A stretch of 32,760 nucleotides of DNA from Segetibacter sp. (GCA_021154405.1 JAJKIP010000096.1:1-32760); one strand, 5' to 3'. Shown: positions 19,454 through 29,165, counted from the first letter of the stretch. Translations and numbers: made by a program. The notes: generated by a model not told the origin, from the sequence alone.

Positions 19454-20560
19454 TTATTTTAGGGAAGACATGGCCGTCTTTTTTGTTCTATCGATAGCAT
19501 CCAGTAACCCATCTTTTAACCTGTCCTCAGCAAGCTGCCAAAACATGATGCCGCCCAATCCTTTTGAAATTACATATTTTGTTTTGAGCGCAATGGAAAG
19601 GCTATCATCATACGTAACCTCAAGTTTTCTTTGCGCATTGAATGCATAGGGGGCATTGGCAACCGGATCCCAGTATTGCACAAACCCATTAGCAGCAGTC
19701 AAAGTATCATAAAGATGGGAATAAGATATTCCATGATAAAATTGTGCGGAACGATAAAGACCGTGATTATTGGTATCGCTGACCTCAAACATGCGGGCAT
19801 AAAATGCTGCACCTAAAATAATCTTATTGGCTGGCACACCTATCTGGATCAATCTCATCACAGCATTATCTCCAGATTCTTTTTGCTCAGGGGTGGAATA
19901 AAGTGGAGTATGGTGCCCACTCACCTTGCTATTTCCATGTACCAGGTCATAGCTCATCACATTTACCTTGTCAACAATTTTCATTACTTCCTTCCATTCT
20001 ATCGATGAGTCGATAAAATGATCAGATCCTCCCGCAGCAAAACTTATCTCATATTTTCGACCTAATTTTTTTCTAAGCAATTTTACCAGAGAAGTAAAAT
20101 TCTGCCTGTCAGCAGGCATATATTCATGTCCAGGATAACCTGGTATTGCAGGATATTCCCAATCCAGATCAATTCCATCTGTTTTGAAATATTGCATGGT
20201 CTCTTTTACAGACTTCGCAAAATCGGCTCTCCCCTTTTCGGTTGCAAACACAGCTGAACAATCTTTACAGCCACCCCATCCACCAAGCGACAAAATGACC
20301 TTAAGCCAGGGGTAACTTTCTTTATACGAAACCATTTTGTTAATGCAGACGCTGTCTTCTCTCCGGTCTACAGAAAGTTTACCATCTTTTAAATGAACGA
20401 AGCTGAAATTAATATGAGTAAGTTTTTGTATTGGGAAATTTTCCAGGGATTTTGCCGGACCAGCGAAATAACCAATTACAGCTATGCTCTTTCCCTGTTG
20501 TGTAAATGCAGGAATAGAAAGAATGTTTACAACAAAAAGGCAAAACAGGATCTTTTTCAT
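19454..20560 (-). CDS. secreted GH18 chitinase
   Basis: A 368-residue glycoside hydrolase family 18 enzyme, predicted to hydrolyse chitin by substrate-assisted catalysis. A signal peptide spans about residues 1-20 (AFT|QQ). The SxGG motif is LSLGGWGG (90-97). The catalytic DxxDxDxE is D128-D131-D133-E135 (DGIDLDWEYP), with E135 as the proton donor. The MSYD motif lies at 202-205, and a C-terminal GGIMFWQLAED strand supplies the conserved tryptophan. The catalytic set looks complete. No carbohydrate-binding module is present. It is the first gene of the minus-strand cluster, 168 bp upstream of the TcB-TcC fusion. In Yersinia entomophaga two GH18 chitinases are structural parts of the Tc complex, so a partnership is plausible here. 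A separate role with the divergent SusC/SusD pair in chitin feeding is the alternative. Function is firm, partnership inferred. Confidence 0.93.
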   Translation of the reverse strand: MKKILFCLFVVNILSIPAFTQQGKSIAVIGYFAGPAKSLENFPIQKLTHINFSFVHLKDGKLSVDRREDSVCINKMVSYKESYPWLKVILSLGGWGGCKDCSAVFATEKGRADFAKSVKETMQYFKTDGIDLDWEYPAIPGYPGHEYMPADRQNFTSLVKLLRKKLGRKYEISFAAGGSDHFIDSSIEWKEVMKIVDKVNVMSYDLVHGNSKVSGHHTPLYSTPEQKESGDNAVMRLIQIGVPANKIILGAAFYARMFEVSDTNNHGLYRSAQFYHGISYSHLYDTLTAANGFVQYWDPVANAPYAFNAQRKLEVTYDDSLSIALKTKYVISKGLGGIMFWQLAEDRLKDGLLDAIDRTKKTAMSSLK

Positions 20561-21182
20561 TTTAAATGTATAGATAGTAAGGGTTACAATTGCATGGTTG
20601 GAGGCAACAGCTATTTATTTTTCGAAAGAGCAGAATGGTTAGCAGGCAGCATGTGTATGGCGATAGCAGTTTGTTTCATAATCATTTGAGTGTAACGGCA
20701 ATAGGAAGATAGGACAAATTCTCCTTATGCAAAAACACATGAGCCTACCTTTGAAGAATTAATTGAGTACCTTGTTATATTCAATTTTTATCCATCAACC
20801 TTTACGAATGATTCCTATTCAACAGCCTCGCCGAAAATTTCTCCTGAAAGGACTGGCACGAATTTGTACTGCCTTGATTCCGGGATCGATTGCGTAAATA
20901 TTGTGTCGCTACCTACCCCCATTTTCCAGCCAAGAAGCTACCTTCAGTTGCGGTATTTTGCTTTATCTCAATTCGTGTTTTTTACAGTGTATCAATGAGA
21001 CGCAGACTACATGCTCAGCTTGTATAATTAAGAAACCAATCCAGGCCCTATTTCGGGTCTGTATTAATCTATGATCACTCCAAAAGGCTCTCCTGGTCAG
21101 AGAGTTTACATCTTTTCTGTATTGAAATTGATTGGTTATTTATGATCTAAATACAAGAATTTAAACAAAACAATAAACAAAT
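20561..21182. other. divergent intergenic region between chitinase and SusC genes
   Basis: About 620 bp separate the divergent chitinase and SusC starts. I see no RNA gene, no recognisable regulator and no clear TAnnTTTG promoter. An AACCAATC/GATTGGTT inverted pair (about 21033-21040 and 21130-21137) is widely spaced, and a possible Tat-leader remnant is listed separately. Both outward promoters must lie here, but I could not place them. Confidence 0.5.
20808..20897 (+). pseudogene. possible remnant of a Tat-exported protein leader
   Basis: A 29-codon frame starting at ATG reads MIPIQQPRRKFLLKGLARIC and continues with TALIPGSIA before a TAA. An RRKFLL motif followed by a moderately hydrophobic stretch and a small-residue end resembles a twin-arginine signal peptide cut off near its cleavage site. 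No continuation of a mature domain is visible in the other frames before the SusC gene. It may be the leftover of a deleted gene or a chance frame. Confidence 0.3.
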
Positions 21183-24100
21183 ATGGTACTGCTTGCCAAA
21201 AGGAAGCTGTTCTTCCCTAAAGACAGCTTTCTACTAACTGCTTCATGGAGAGTTGTGCAAAAACGCACAGCCAATTTCTTCCTTCTTCTGATTTTACTTA
21301 CTGGTTCTACTATTGCCGTTGCCCAACAATCTTTTCATGTGGAAGGCAAAGTAACCCAGGCCACGGGTGAACCGCTCGCTGGAGCTACAGTAAGTGAAAA
21401 AGGCGCTTCTCCATCTACAGTTACTGAAAATGATGGGAGATTTTCCCTTGGAGTTACCAGTAAGAATGCCACACTGGTAATTTCATATGTTGGTTATACT
21501 TCCAAAGAAATTAAAGTAAATGGCCAGGAACAATTGAACGTTTCTTTACAGGCTGGCGACAATAGCTTAAATGAAGTAGTGGTGATCGGCTATGGGACCG
21601 TGAAAAAAAGAGATTTGACAGGAGCTGTTTCATCCATCAGTGGAAAGAATATTGCCGCCACACCAGTTACCAATATAGCACAGGCCATGCAGGGTAAACT
21701 GGCTGGAGTTAATATTGTTTCACAGGATGGCCGTCCTAATGCAGACATTTCTATCCGCGTAAGAGGCGGAGGTTCAATTTCACAAAGCAATCAGCCGCTC
21801 ATCCTCATTGATGGGATCCCGGGCTCCTTAAATGATATCCCTGCAGATATGGTGAAAAGTATTGACGTTCTGAAAGACGCCTCTTCTACTGCTATTTACG
21901 GAGCAAGAGGTGCAAACGGCGTAGTACTTGTTACTACCAAAGGTCCCGTGGCTGGTAAAACCAGTATCAGTTATAATGGGTATGAAAAATTCAACAGGCC
22001 GACAAAGTACCTGGATGCATTGAAGCCTTATGATTACCTGGTGTATGTATGGTCTAATGCTGCTGCTAACGGAACCGCCTATCAAACTCCTTTCGAAAAA
22101 TTATATGGTCTGGGCGCCAATTTGGGTAATAATGCAGGTGGAATTGAAAGCTACAGGAACCTGCCCTCTGATGATATGCAAAGGCTGGTTTACAACGGTT
22201 CAGAAACAATGAATCATGACCTTAGTGTAACAGGTGGTACTGATAAAACAAAGATCCTGTTTACGACCAACTGGACAGATGACCAGGGTATGAAGATCAA
22301 TTCCTACCTGAAACGCGGTAATGTATCATTCAAGCTTATTCAAAAACTGTTCGACAACGTTACATTCAGTATTGATACCCGCTATACAGATACAAAAACA
22401 ATGGGAGATGAAGGAGTAACAAACGGAAGCGGATCAATACTTTCCAATGCTTATCGTTTCCGACCTATTGCAACCAATCATATTCTGGGTGATCTGAATG
22501 CACTAAGAACTGGCAATATTGAACAATACGGCAAAAATTCAATGTGGGATACACACAGTCCCGCGGCACGTATCGGGGATTTTGAGCCACTTATTATCAG
22601 CCAATTGCTTAGAGGAATAGCATCCCTGAACTGGAAGATCATTAAGGACTTAACCTATCATACTGATTTCAGTTTGAACAGAACATGGGGTCAGCAGAAA
22701 TACTGGTCAGGTGCTGTCTATAATGATTATGTTGATGATGCCACCAATACAAAATTATTTGCCGGCGCCGTTGATTATCGCAAAAATGATAACTGGGGAT
22801 TACGCTGGACCAACACGCTGAATTATGAATATGACTTTGGTAAAACAGGTGTGTTAAATGTATTGGCAGGCCAGGAGGTTTCCAATTCAGGTGGAACGGG
22901 GATCTCAATACAGGCTAATCGCTTTCCTGCAAACTTTAGTAAAGAGACAGCATTTGCACAGATCAATCAATACGATCAGACAAGAGGTACTGCCACTTTC
23001 TCTTCAAGCGTAAGCACTGCTAACCGTCTTGTTTCCTATTTCGGCCGGGCAAATTATTCTTTATTTGACAAATATTTATTTACAGCAACATTCCGCGCAG
23101 ACGGTTCTTCCAAATTTGCACCCAGTCATCAGTGGGGATATTTTCCAGCTGGCGCCATCGCCTGGAAAGTAACCGAAGAATCATTTATGAAAAACATTTC
23201 CTGGCTGGATGATTTAAAACTCCGCGCTTCTTATGGTGAAGTTGGTAATGATGGGATCAGTTCAAATTTATGGTCACAGGCCTGGGCATCTGTAACCGAT
23301 CAGCGTTTCCAATATGCCATTAATCACACGCGCCAGTCTGCCTACGACCTGGCTTCCTCAACATTGGCCAATACGGACCTGAAATGGGAAACAACTGTTA
23401 CCCGTGATCTGGGATTGGATTTTACTTTGTTCAAAAGTCGCCTTTCCGGAACTGTGGATGTATATCATAATACAACCAAAGACCTTTTGATGTTGACCAG
23501 TATTCCAGGTATTACAGGTTTCACTGCAACCTATGCCAATATTGGACAAACAAGTAACAAAGGAGTGGAAGTCTCTCTGTCAGGAACAGTCTTCGAAAAT
23601 AAAGACTGGAGAGTTAGCGCAGGGGGTAATATCAACTTTAATAAAACTAATGTGGATGAACTGGCTCCAAATGTTACCGGATTGTATGGAGCAGACTGGG
23701 GAGGCATCGCATCCTATCCCACTCAGGATTATATCCTGAAGCAGGGACAACCGATTGGACTTGTTCGCGGATTAACTTATGATGGATTCTATACAACTGC
23801 TGACTTTGATTACAGCGCAGGCAAGTACACCCTGAGAAAAGGTATTGCGGATCTTGGCGCATGGATGGCTGTTGTACATGGTCTCACAGCTGCTGATCGC
23901 CCATCTACACAGCGCGCTTATCCCGGCATGCCAAAATATAAAGACCTGAATGGAGATGGCATCATTGATGATCAGGATGTTTCCATCATCGGTAATACAA
24001 ATCCCAAACATACAGGTGGCTTCTTTTTGAACGCGACCTTTAAAGGCATTGACCTCGGTCTCTACTTTAACTGGAGTTATGGCAATGATATTTATAATGC

Positions 24101-24572
24101 AAACAAACTGGCTTCCCTGTTTGGTCCCAAAGAAGCAGGTGTGTATGAAAATAAGTTAGCCATACAGTCCACTGCTTACAGGATCTATGATGTTGTGAAT
24201 GGGCAACTGGTGAGGCTCACAACTCCGGATCAGTTAAACGCAGCGAACACTAATGCCACTCTACCCTTTTCTTACCAGGAAGTGGATGGAGTTTCATCAA
24301 TTGCTATCGAGAACGGTTCGTTCCTGCGATTAAACACACTTAATCTGGGATATACCTTACCTAAGTCTATCATTTCAAAAGCTCACATAAATAATCTTCG
24401 GGTATATGGCAGCATTTATAACGTGTTTACAGTTACCAATTATACCGGGCTTGATCCGGAAGTAAATACCAGTCCTGCGCATAACAGGGCTGTATATCCA
24501 ACCACAGGTCTGGATTTTGGCACTTATCCTCGAGCACGTTCTTTTGTTGTCGGTTTAAATCTTGGCTTCTAA
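21183..24572 (+). CDS. SusC/RagA-family TonB-dependent outer-membrane transporter
   Basis: A 1129-residue outer-membrane receptor that imports oligomers with a SusD partner, using TonB energy. The signal peptide is long, with the hydrophobic core at about 31-47 and cleavage likely at AVA|QQ (47/48). A carboxypeptidase-regulatory-like domain follows at about 52-130 (GKVTQATGEPLAGATV, DGRFSL, YVGYTSKEI). Then come the TonB-box-like EVVVIGYG, a plug carrying the SusC signature LKDASSTAIYGARGANGV, and a barrel that ends in a terminal Phe. The ATG at 21183 follows an A-rich leader (CAATAAACAAAT). The SusD gene starts 1 nt after the stop, so the two form a single unit. The substrate cannot be read from the sequence. 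The divergent chitinase makes chitin oligomers one candidate. No anti-sigma, sigma or hybrid two-component regulator is adjacent. Confidence 0.96.
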   Translation: MVLLAKRKLFFPKDSFLLTASWRVVQKRTANFFLLLILLTGSTIAVAQQSFHVEGKVTQATGEPLAGATVSEKGASPSTVTENDGRFSLGVTSKNATLVISYVGYTSKEIKVNGQEQLNVSLQAGDNSLNEVVVIGYGTVKKRDLTGAVSSISGKNIAATPVTNIAQAMQGKLAGVNIVSQDGRPNADISIRVRGGGSISQSNQPLILIDGIPGSLNDIPADMVKSIDVLKDASSTAIYGARGANGVVLVTTKGPVAGKTSISYNGYEKFNRPTKYLDALKPYDYLVYVWSNAAANGTAYQTPFEKLYGLGANLGNNAGGIESYRNLPSDDMQRLVYNGSETMNHDLSVTGGTDKTKILFTTNWTDDQGMKINSYLKRGNVSFKLIQKLFDNVTFSIDTRYTDTKTMGDEGVTNGSGSILSNAYRFRPIATNHILGDLNALRTGNIEQYGKNSMWDTHSPAARIGDFEPLIISQLLRGIASLNWKIIKDLTYHTDFSLNRTWGQQKYWSGAVYNDYVDDATNTKLFAGAVDYRKNDNWGLRWTNTLNYEYDFGKTGVLNVLAGQEVSNSGGTGISIQANRFPANFSKETAFAQINQYDQTRGTATFSSSVSTANRLVSYFGRANYSLFDKYLFTATFRADGSSKFAPSHQWGYFPAGAIAWKVTEESFMKNISWLDDLKLRASYGEVGNDGISSNLWSQAWASVTDQRFQYAINHTRQSAYDLASSTLANTDLKWETTVTRDLGLDFTLFKSRLSGTVDVYHNTTKDLLMLTSIPGITGFTATYANIGQTSNKGVEVSLSGTVFENKDWRVSAGGNINFNKTNVDELAPNVTGLYGADWGGIASYPTQDYILKQGQPIGLVRGLTYDGFYTTADFDYSAGKYTLRKGIADLGAWMAVVHGLTAADRPSTQRAYPGMPKYKDLNGDGIIDDQDVSIIGNTNPKHTGGFFLNATFKGIDLGLYFNWSYGNDIYNANKLASLFGPKEAGVYENKLAIQSTAYRIYDVVNGQLVRLTTPDQLNAANTNATLPFSYQEVDGVSSIAIENGSFLRLNTLNLGYTLPKSIISKAHINNLRVYGSIYNVFTVTNYTGLDPEVNTSPAHNRAVYPTTGLDFGTYPRARSFVVGLNLGF

Positions 24573-24573
24573 A

Positions 24574-26637
24574 ATGTACAAACAAAAAATTATGAGAAGA
24601 TTAATCTATTATATAACAGCAATTGCATTGTGTATCGGTTTTACTCAATGCAAAAAGGATTTTTTAAACCCAACATCTCCCTCTAATGTGGATGACGGTT
24701 TCGTTACTTCCACACCATCTGAAACGTTCAAAACGCTTTCTTGGGGTTATGCCAATTACCGTCAGAACTGCATCATGGGAACATACCGCTGGAATGACCC
24801 CATTGGATCAGATGCTGAAACTTACCCAGAAGAAAATTCCAGCAATAACGCGAATGGAATTGGCCGGGCGGATCTGTTGCCTATTGATGCAGTAGCCGGT
24901 GGTTTTAATAATTTGTATACCACACTGGCTCGTGCAGCCAAGGTAGCTGGTTTAATTGCTGCAAAAGATGATTATAAAACAGCTGTTGCAGCAAACAAGG
25001 CGAATGACTGGACTCAATTATACGGAGAAGCGGTAACAATGAGAGCAGTTTGCTATTTTGATCTGATCAAACATTTCGGAGATGTTCCTTTTGGTTATGA
25101 GAATAATTATGTGGAAGATTATTCATTGAATTCCCGGTTTGCCATTTATGATAGCCTGATAGCGTCTCTTAAAGTTGCAGAGCCTCTTATGTATAATCTC
25201 GGAACATCAGGTATAACAGCAGAGCGTTTTTCAAGAACATTTGCCAATGCCTTGATAGGTGAGCTAGCACTTTATTCGGGAGGATATCAGACTATTCGTA
25301 CAGATGTGGGAGACCTGTACGGAAATGTAAAGTTTGACAAAAAGGGCAATGAAAAATTCGGCGCTGTATATGCCCGTCGTCAGGATTACCTTGAATATTA
25401 CAAGATAGCCAAACAATATTTCCAGGCGGCTATTGACAATAAAGGAACCTCTCAATTAATTACAACAGATGGAAGATCCTACGCAAACAACCCTTTCCAG
25501 CGTCATTTCCAGTATTTCCAGGATTTATTGACTAGCCCGGAATCTTTATTTGAAGTTGGAAATATTCAAGGCGGTACTACTGCCACCACCAGCGAATATC
25601 CCTATGCGTTTGGTCGTCCATCAGACGGCGGTAGTACAAACGCTGCCCCTGCCAAATCATTCTCAGCTATCCGCATTTTCCCAACGGTTTATTATGGCGA
25701 TTATGAAAATGGCGATAAAAGAAGGGACGTGAGTGTATGTGTAACAGGAAGCAATGGAGATGGTAACGAAAAGATCATTTCATTTGTTCCCGGAAATAAG
25801 ATAACCGGCGGTCTGGCAAGCAATAAATGGGATGAGAACCGTATGAGCCCACCTTATTTCGCTGCACAAAGAAGTTCGGGTATAAACTGGCCGGTATTGA
25901 GAATGGCTGACGTGATATTAATGCTGGCTGAAGTGAAGGCTGAACTGGGAGAAAGCGGTGATGCGGTAATTCTTTTAAACCAGGTGCGTCAAAGAGCATT
26001 TGGCAATGCCACGCACAACTATGGTGCATTAGCTGGTGATCCATTGAAAGATGCAATAGCCCAGGAACGCAAACTGGAATTACTGGGAGAAGGAACCCGT
26101 CGCTGGGACCTGATACGCTCAGGAAAATTCTCTGAGAGGGCAATGGCCTTGCGCACTGAGATGGCCACCATGATCAACAATCTCAAGAACCAGGGATATC
26201 ACACTTTTGCCAATGGCAATACCATATCTAAATATATCTGGACGAAGAAGGTTAACCTTGCCAATCCATTAACCTATGATGTATCAGATTCAACCAACCC
26301 GGCCCTTTATCCCGGATGGAGAGGTCAATTCAATTACATCACCATAGACGCGATAAAGAGCAAAGTGGTAGGAACAGATCATAATATCGCGATCAAAGGA
26401 TTATTCAACTATATAGATCCGGCAGGTCCAGAAGCTACTGCCCTCCAGGCTGCAGGATATGCCAAAATCAATTGGGGAGCTGATATTGTTACATACGCTA
26501 CCAGCTATGACAGAAATACGCTTTCCGGATATACCTCAGCTGGTGACCCGCCCAGGTATTACTGGCCAATTCCTTTTGAAACGATCAGTAAATCCAAGGG
26601 CAAGATTAAAAACGGCTATGGGTTGGCCCAGCAGTAA
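24574..26637 (+). CDS. SusD/RagB-family nutrient-binding lipoprotein
   Basis: A 687-residue surface lipoprotein that caps SusC and captures substrate. The N-terminus is a lipoprotein signal (RRLIYYITAIALCIGFTQC) with the lipidated Cys at residue 26, followed by KKDFLNPTSPS. The chain has the helical TPR-like body of SusD (AVTMRAVCYFDLIKHFGDVPF; RMADVILMLAEVKAELGE; QERKLELLGEGTRRWDLIR) and ends with the usual PIPFETI...GYG tail. It is longer than a typical SusD (500-600 residues); the extra residues lie mostly near 500-660. The ATG at 24574 is 1 nt past the SusC stop. An ATG at 24592, after an A-rich stretch, gives a shorter and equally good signal peptide, so the exact start is open. A TTG at 24562 overlapping SusC is less likely. 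Confidence 0.95.
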   Translation: MYKQKIMRRLIYYITAIALCIGFTQCKKDFLNPTSPSNVDDGFVTSTPSETFKTLSWGYANYRQNCIMGTYRWNDPIGSDAETYPEENSSNNANGIGRADLLPIDAVAGGFNNLYTTLARAAKVAGLIAAKDDYKTAVAANKANDWTQLYGEAVTMRAVCYFDLIKHFGDVPFGYENNYVEDYSLNSRFAIYDSLIASLKVAEPLMYNLGTSGITAERFSRTFANALIGELALYSGGYQTIRTDVGDLYGNVKFDKKGNEKFGAVYARRQDYLEYYKIAKQYFQAAIDNKGTSQLITTDGRSYANNPFQRHFQYFQDLLTSPESLFEVGNIQGGTTATTSEYPYAFGRPSDGGSTNAAPAKSFSAIRIFPTVYYGDYENGDKRRDVSVCVTGSNGDGNEKIISFVPGNKITGGLASNKWDENRMSPPYFAAQRSSGINWPVLRMADVILMLAEVKAELGESGDAVILLNQVRQRAFGNATHNYGALAGDPLKDAIAQERKLELLGEGTRRWDLIRSGKFSERAMALRTEMATMINNLKNQGYHTFANGNTISKYIWTKKVNLANPLTYDVSDSTNPALYPGWRGQFNYITIDAIKSKVVGTDHNIAIKGLFNYIDPAGPEATALQAAGYAKINWGADIVTYATSYDRNTLSGYTSAGDPPRYYWPIPFETISKSKGKIKNGYGLAQQ

Positions 26638-26664
26638 ATAAAAAACATATATACTTTATAATGC

Positions 26665-26700
26665 AAACTGCCCTGATAAATAAGGGCAGTTTGGTTTTAC
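26665..26700 (+). terminator. hairpin terminator after SusD
   Basis: A perfect 10-bp stem, AAACTGCCCT / AGGGCAGTTT (26665-26674 and 26683-26692), with an 8-nt loop and a GGTTTTA tail, lies 27 nt after the SusD stop. It sits between convergent genes (SusD rightward, glutaminase-family leftward) and could stop transcription from either side, though the T run is better on the plus strand. Confidence 0.8.
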
Positions 26701-26726
26701 CGCCAGTAGTATTTGCTTGCTTATTT

Positions 26727-29165
26727 TTATCGCTTTGATTTTTCCTTCAGCATCTTGATAAAATAACCCCCTACCACACTCCTTGCCTGGAAACCAACCT
26801 GGTTGCCATTTGTGGTTTCATGCCAGTCGCTCAGTGGAACGCGCGTATTTGTTTCCGTGGCATATTTATATACAGGTTGCAAGAGGGCTGAGAATTCCTG
26901 TTGATTATCTGTCAGGCATGAGGTCCAGATTATCCAGTCGGATTTTGTGTAAGTTCGCCGGCTGTCCAATGGCAAGCCATAAAGCTTTTGTTTGGTCAGG
27001 TAATAATTCACTTCCTTGGTATAAACTTCTTTGGGGAAAAGACCAAAGCCCAACAGTTTATCCCAAACGAGATTATATTTCTGACTCCATGAAGTATCAT
27101 TTTTGTCGAAAGTAAGCGCATAATGATTCCCTGCATTCGCCATTTGCATCCAGCGTGGAACCATCGCTTCAGCACTATCCCGAAACATTTTTGCCTCTTT
27201 TTTATAACCAAGTTTTTCTGCTAATTGCCCATATCCGGCAATACCCATGATGGCTTTTACAGAAAGATTGGCATTACGTGCAAGATGCCCGGCAAAATCA
27301 TCCGTACATAATTGATTGGCGGGATCAAATCCTTCTTTTAGTAAATAATTCGCCCAAGTAGTGAGGGACTGCCAGTGCTTCTTTGCATAATTTGCATTCC
27401 CTTCGGCTTTAGCAATGGCTGTCGTCAGGATTATCATGTTACCGCTCTCTTCCACAGGCATGTCTTCTCCATAGGTTTGTCCGTTTGCTATAGGATAAGT
27501 ACCCAGGTCATGTGCAGCAAATGGTTTTTTAAATTGACCGCTTTCGGAATAATAGAAAATACCATTCAGCATTCCTTTTAGTAGTTCAGGGTTGTATAGA
27601 AGAAAAAGTGGCGCAGATGGATACGTTACGTCCACAGTGTTGATTGATCCATTGCTGAAATTTTCTTTAGACAAGAAAAGTATATCGCCCTGTGGGCTTT
27701 TAACAAGTTTGTGCGCAGCTATCGATTGACGATAGGCCATTTCACAAAGCTGGGCATATTCTTCTCCCCCTGCTAACAACGCATCCTTGTGCATTTGTTT
27801 GTCGAACGCATCACATTTCTGAGAAATTGCCGTGAATTCTTTAGCAGCCTTTCCCAATAACACTTCCATTGATTCTGGGCCATCCAGTTTCCACCAGGGT
27901 TTCAGATTCTGAGAAAAGTATTGAATTGAATAGAGATCGTCATAACCTAAAAGAACAGTTTGTGATTTTGAAGAAGTTCCCAGCTCATCAAAACGGAAAA
28001 CAGTGTTCAGCATAATGTCCCTGTCACGTGGCGCTTCAGCATCGCCGGCTCCAAAAGCCGCGACTTCATCATCCTCAGTGGTTATATATTGTAATACATT
28101 TTCAGCCTTGGAAGTTGCCATGTACAGGTATCCCCAATCAATACGCAGGTCGTCACCTTTCTTTTGCAGAACAGGCTGCTCTATGGTACCGGTGCGCATG
28201 ATGGAAAGCCCATTACTCTCATATTTTTTTGATTCTACCGGTTGTACAGGGGAATTAACAGCAATATTGCTTGAAGCAGCAATACAAACTGCCACTCTGT
28301 GATTTTTTCCATCATTGGCTTTCACCTTTGTAGTTATGTAAGAAATCGGACGCGAAAGCAATTGAAGGTCATTCAATAAAAGCGGTGAAAGAAAACCAAG
28401 TTCAAGATCAACCCCTCCAGCTGTAAACTGATAGGTTGTTTTAGTAGCAGTAACATTCACTGATTTCTGTGAGGCAATTAATAAGGACTCATCTCTTGGC
28501 TTTGGTTCCTGCGACAGACCGAGATCAATCCATTGTCTCCTGCCATTGTTTTGAACATGAAAAGCCAGCACATTTCGACCGTTCAATAGAAGGGATTTAT
28601 TTTCAATAGGAATATAAATAAACTTATTAACACGACCTTTTACATCAGCGATTTTTTCACCATTCAGGTAAACCTGGACATTGCCGATGTACTGAAGTTT
28701 TAAATACGGCTTACTCAAACCAGATGGGTTTAGATCAAACGACCTGCGTATCCAGATATCTTTGCCCTTCCATGCAGTTTTTGCCCTGTCTTCACTACCA
28801 AATGAGCCTGCGCCTTTTTGCCAGGACTGGTCATTAAAGTCAGGCTTGATCCAATCTTCCGCTGGCTGTGTTTCTGTATATAAGGCATCAGCTATTTTTT
28901 CATCAGAAGCAGGTATTACTGTCTGATACACCAGGCTTTTGGCTCCCATAAACCGGTACTTTTTTCCATCCACCATGATCAGTCCCAAAAGGGGATGATC
29001 CATGCCTGTCCAGTGTTTGGTTGGAGCATTTGTCAGGGTGTCAGAAAAAGACCAGATACTGAAATACGGGTCATTCGCAATTAGCGGATACGCAGGTGCT
29101 TTGTCAATTTGTGCAGAAGAGGTAAAAGAAGATAGAAGTACTATCCAAAACAGCAATCTTTTCAT
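26727..29165 (-). CDS. secreted GtaA-type glutaminase-family protein with jelly-roll insertion
   Basis: An 812-residue exported protein of the fungal GtaA-like glutaminase family (DUF4964-DUF5127-DUF4965-DUF1793 order), whose members deamidate glutamine or remain uncharacterised. The signal peptide is cleaved near SSA|Q (18/19). The DUF4964-like start has YPLIANDPYFSIWSFSDTLT and HWTGMDHPLLGLI. At about 88-217 sits a galactose-binding-like jelly roll of the kind found in GH2 enzymes (WQKGAGSFG, IWIRRSFDL, VYLNGEKI, LNGRNVLAFHV). The DUF5127-like part follows. The alpha-toroid DUF4965/DUF1793 region covers about 460-812, with VDVTYPSAPLFLLYNPELL, DLGTYPIANGQ, MPVEESGNMI, CTDDFAGHLARNANLSVKAI and PLSDWHETTNG. 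It lies 59 nt downstream of the nitronate monooxygenase gene on the same strand, so co-transcription is possible. The substrate is uncertain; the toroid also resembles glycosidase folds. Confidence 0.88.
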   Translation of the reverse strand: MKRLLFWIVLLSSFTSSAQIDKAPAYPLIANDPYFSIWSFSDTLTNAPTKHWTGMDHPLLGLIMVDGKKYRFMGAKSLVYQTVIPASDEKIADALYTETQPAEDWIKPDFNDQSWQKGAGSFGSEDRAKTAWKGKDIWIRRSFDLNPSGLSKPYLKLQYIGNVQVYLNGEKIADVKGRVNKFIYIPIENKSLLLNGRNVLAFHVQNNGRRQWIDLGLSQEPKPRDESLLIASQKSVNVTATKTTYQFTAGGVDLELGFLSPLLLNDLQLLSRPISYITTKVKANDGKNHRVAVCIAASSNIAVNSPVQPVESKKYESNGLSIMRTGTIEQPVLQKKGDDLRIDWGYLYMATSKAENVLQYITTEDDEVAAFGAGDAEAPRDRDIMLNTVFRFDELGTSSKSQTVLLGYDDLYSIQYFSQNLKPWWKLDGPESMEVLLGKAAKEFTAISQKCDAFDKQMHKDALLAGGEEYAQLCEMAYRQSIAAHKLVKSPQGDILFLSKENFSNGSINTVDVTYPSAPLFLLYNPELLKGMLNGIFYYSESGQFKKPFAAHDLGTYPIANGQTYGEDMPVEESGNMIILTTAIAKAEGNANYAKKHWQSLTTWANYLLKEGFDPANQLCTDDFAGHLARNANLSVKAIMGIAGYGQLAEKLGYKKEAKMFRDSAEAMVPRWMQMANAGNHYALTFDKNDTSWSQKYNLVWDKLLGFGLFPKEVYTKEVNYYLTKQKLYGLPLDSRRTYTKSDWIIWTSCLTDNQQEFSALLQPVYKYATETNTRVPLSDWHETTNGNQVGFQARSVVGGYFIKMLKEKSKR

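Noticed and set aside
20393..20689. 98-codon plus-strand frame across the chitinase start
   Set aside because: It overlaps the chitinase signal-peptide region in antisense and has no recognisable protein features.
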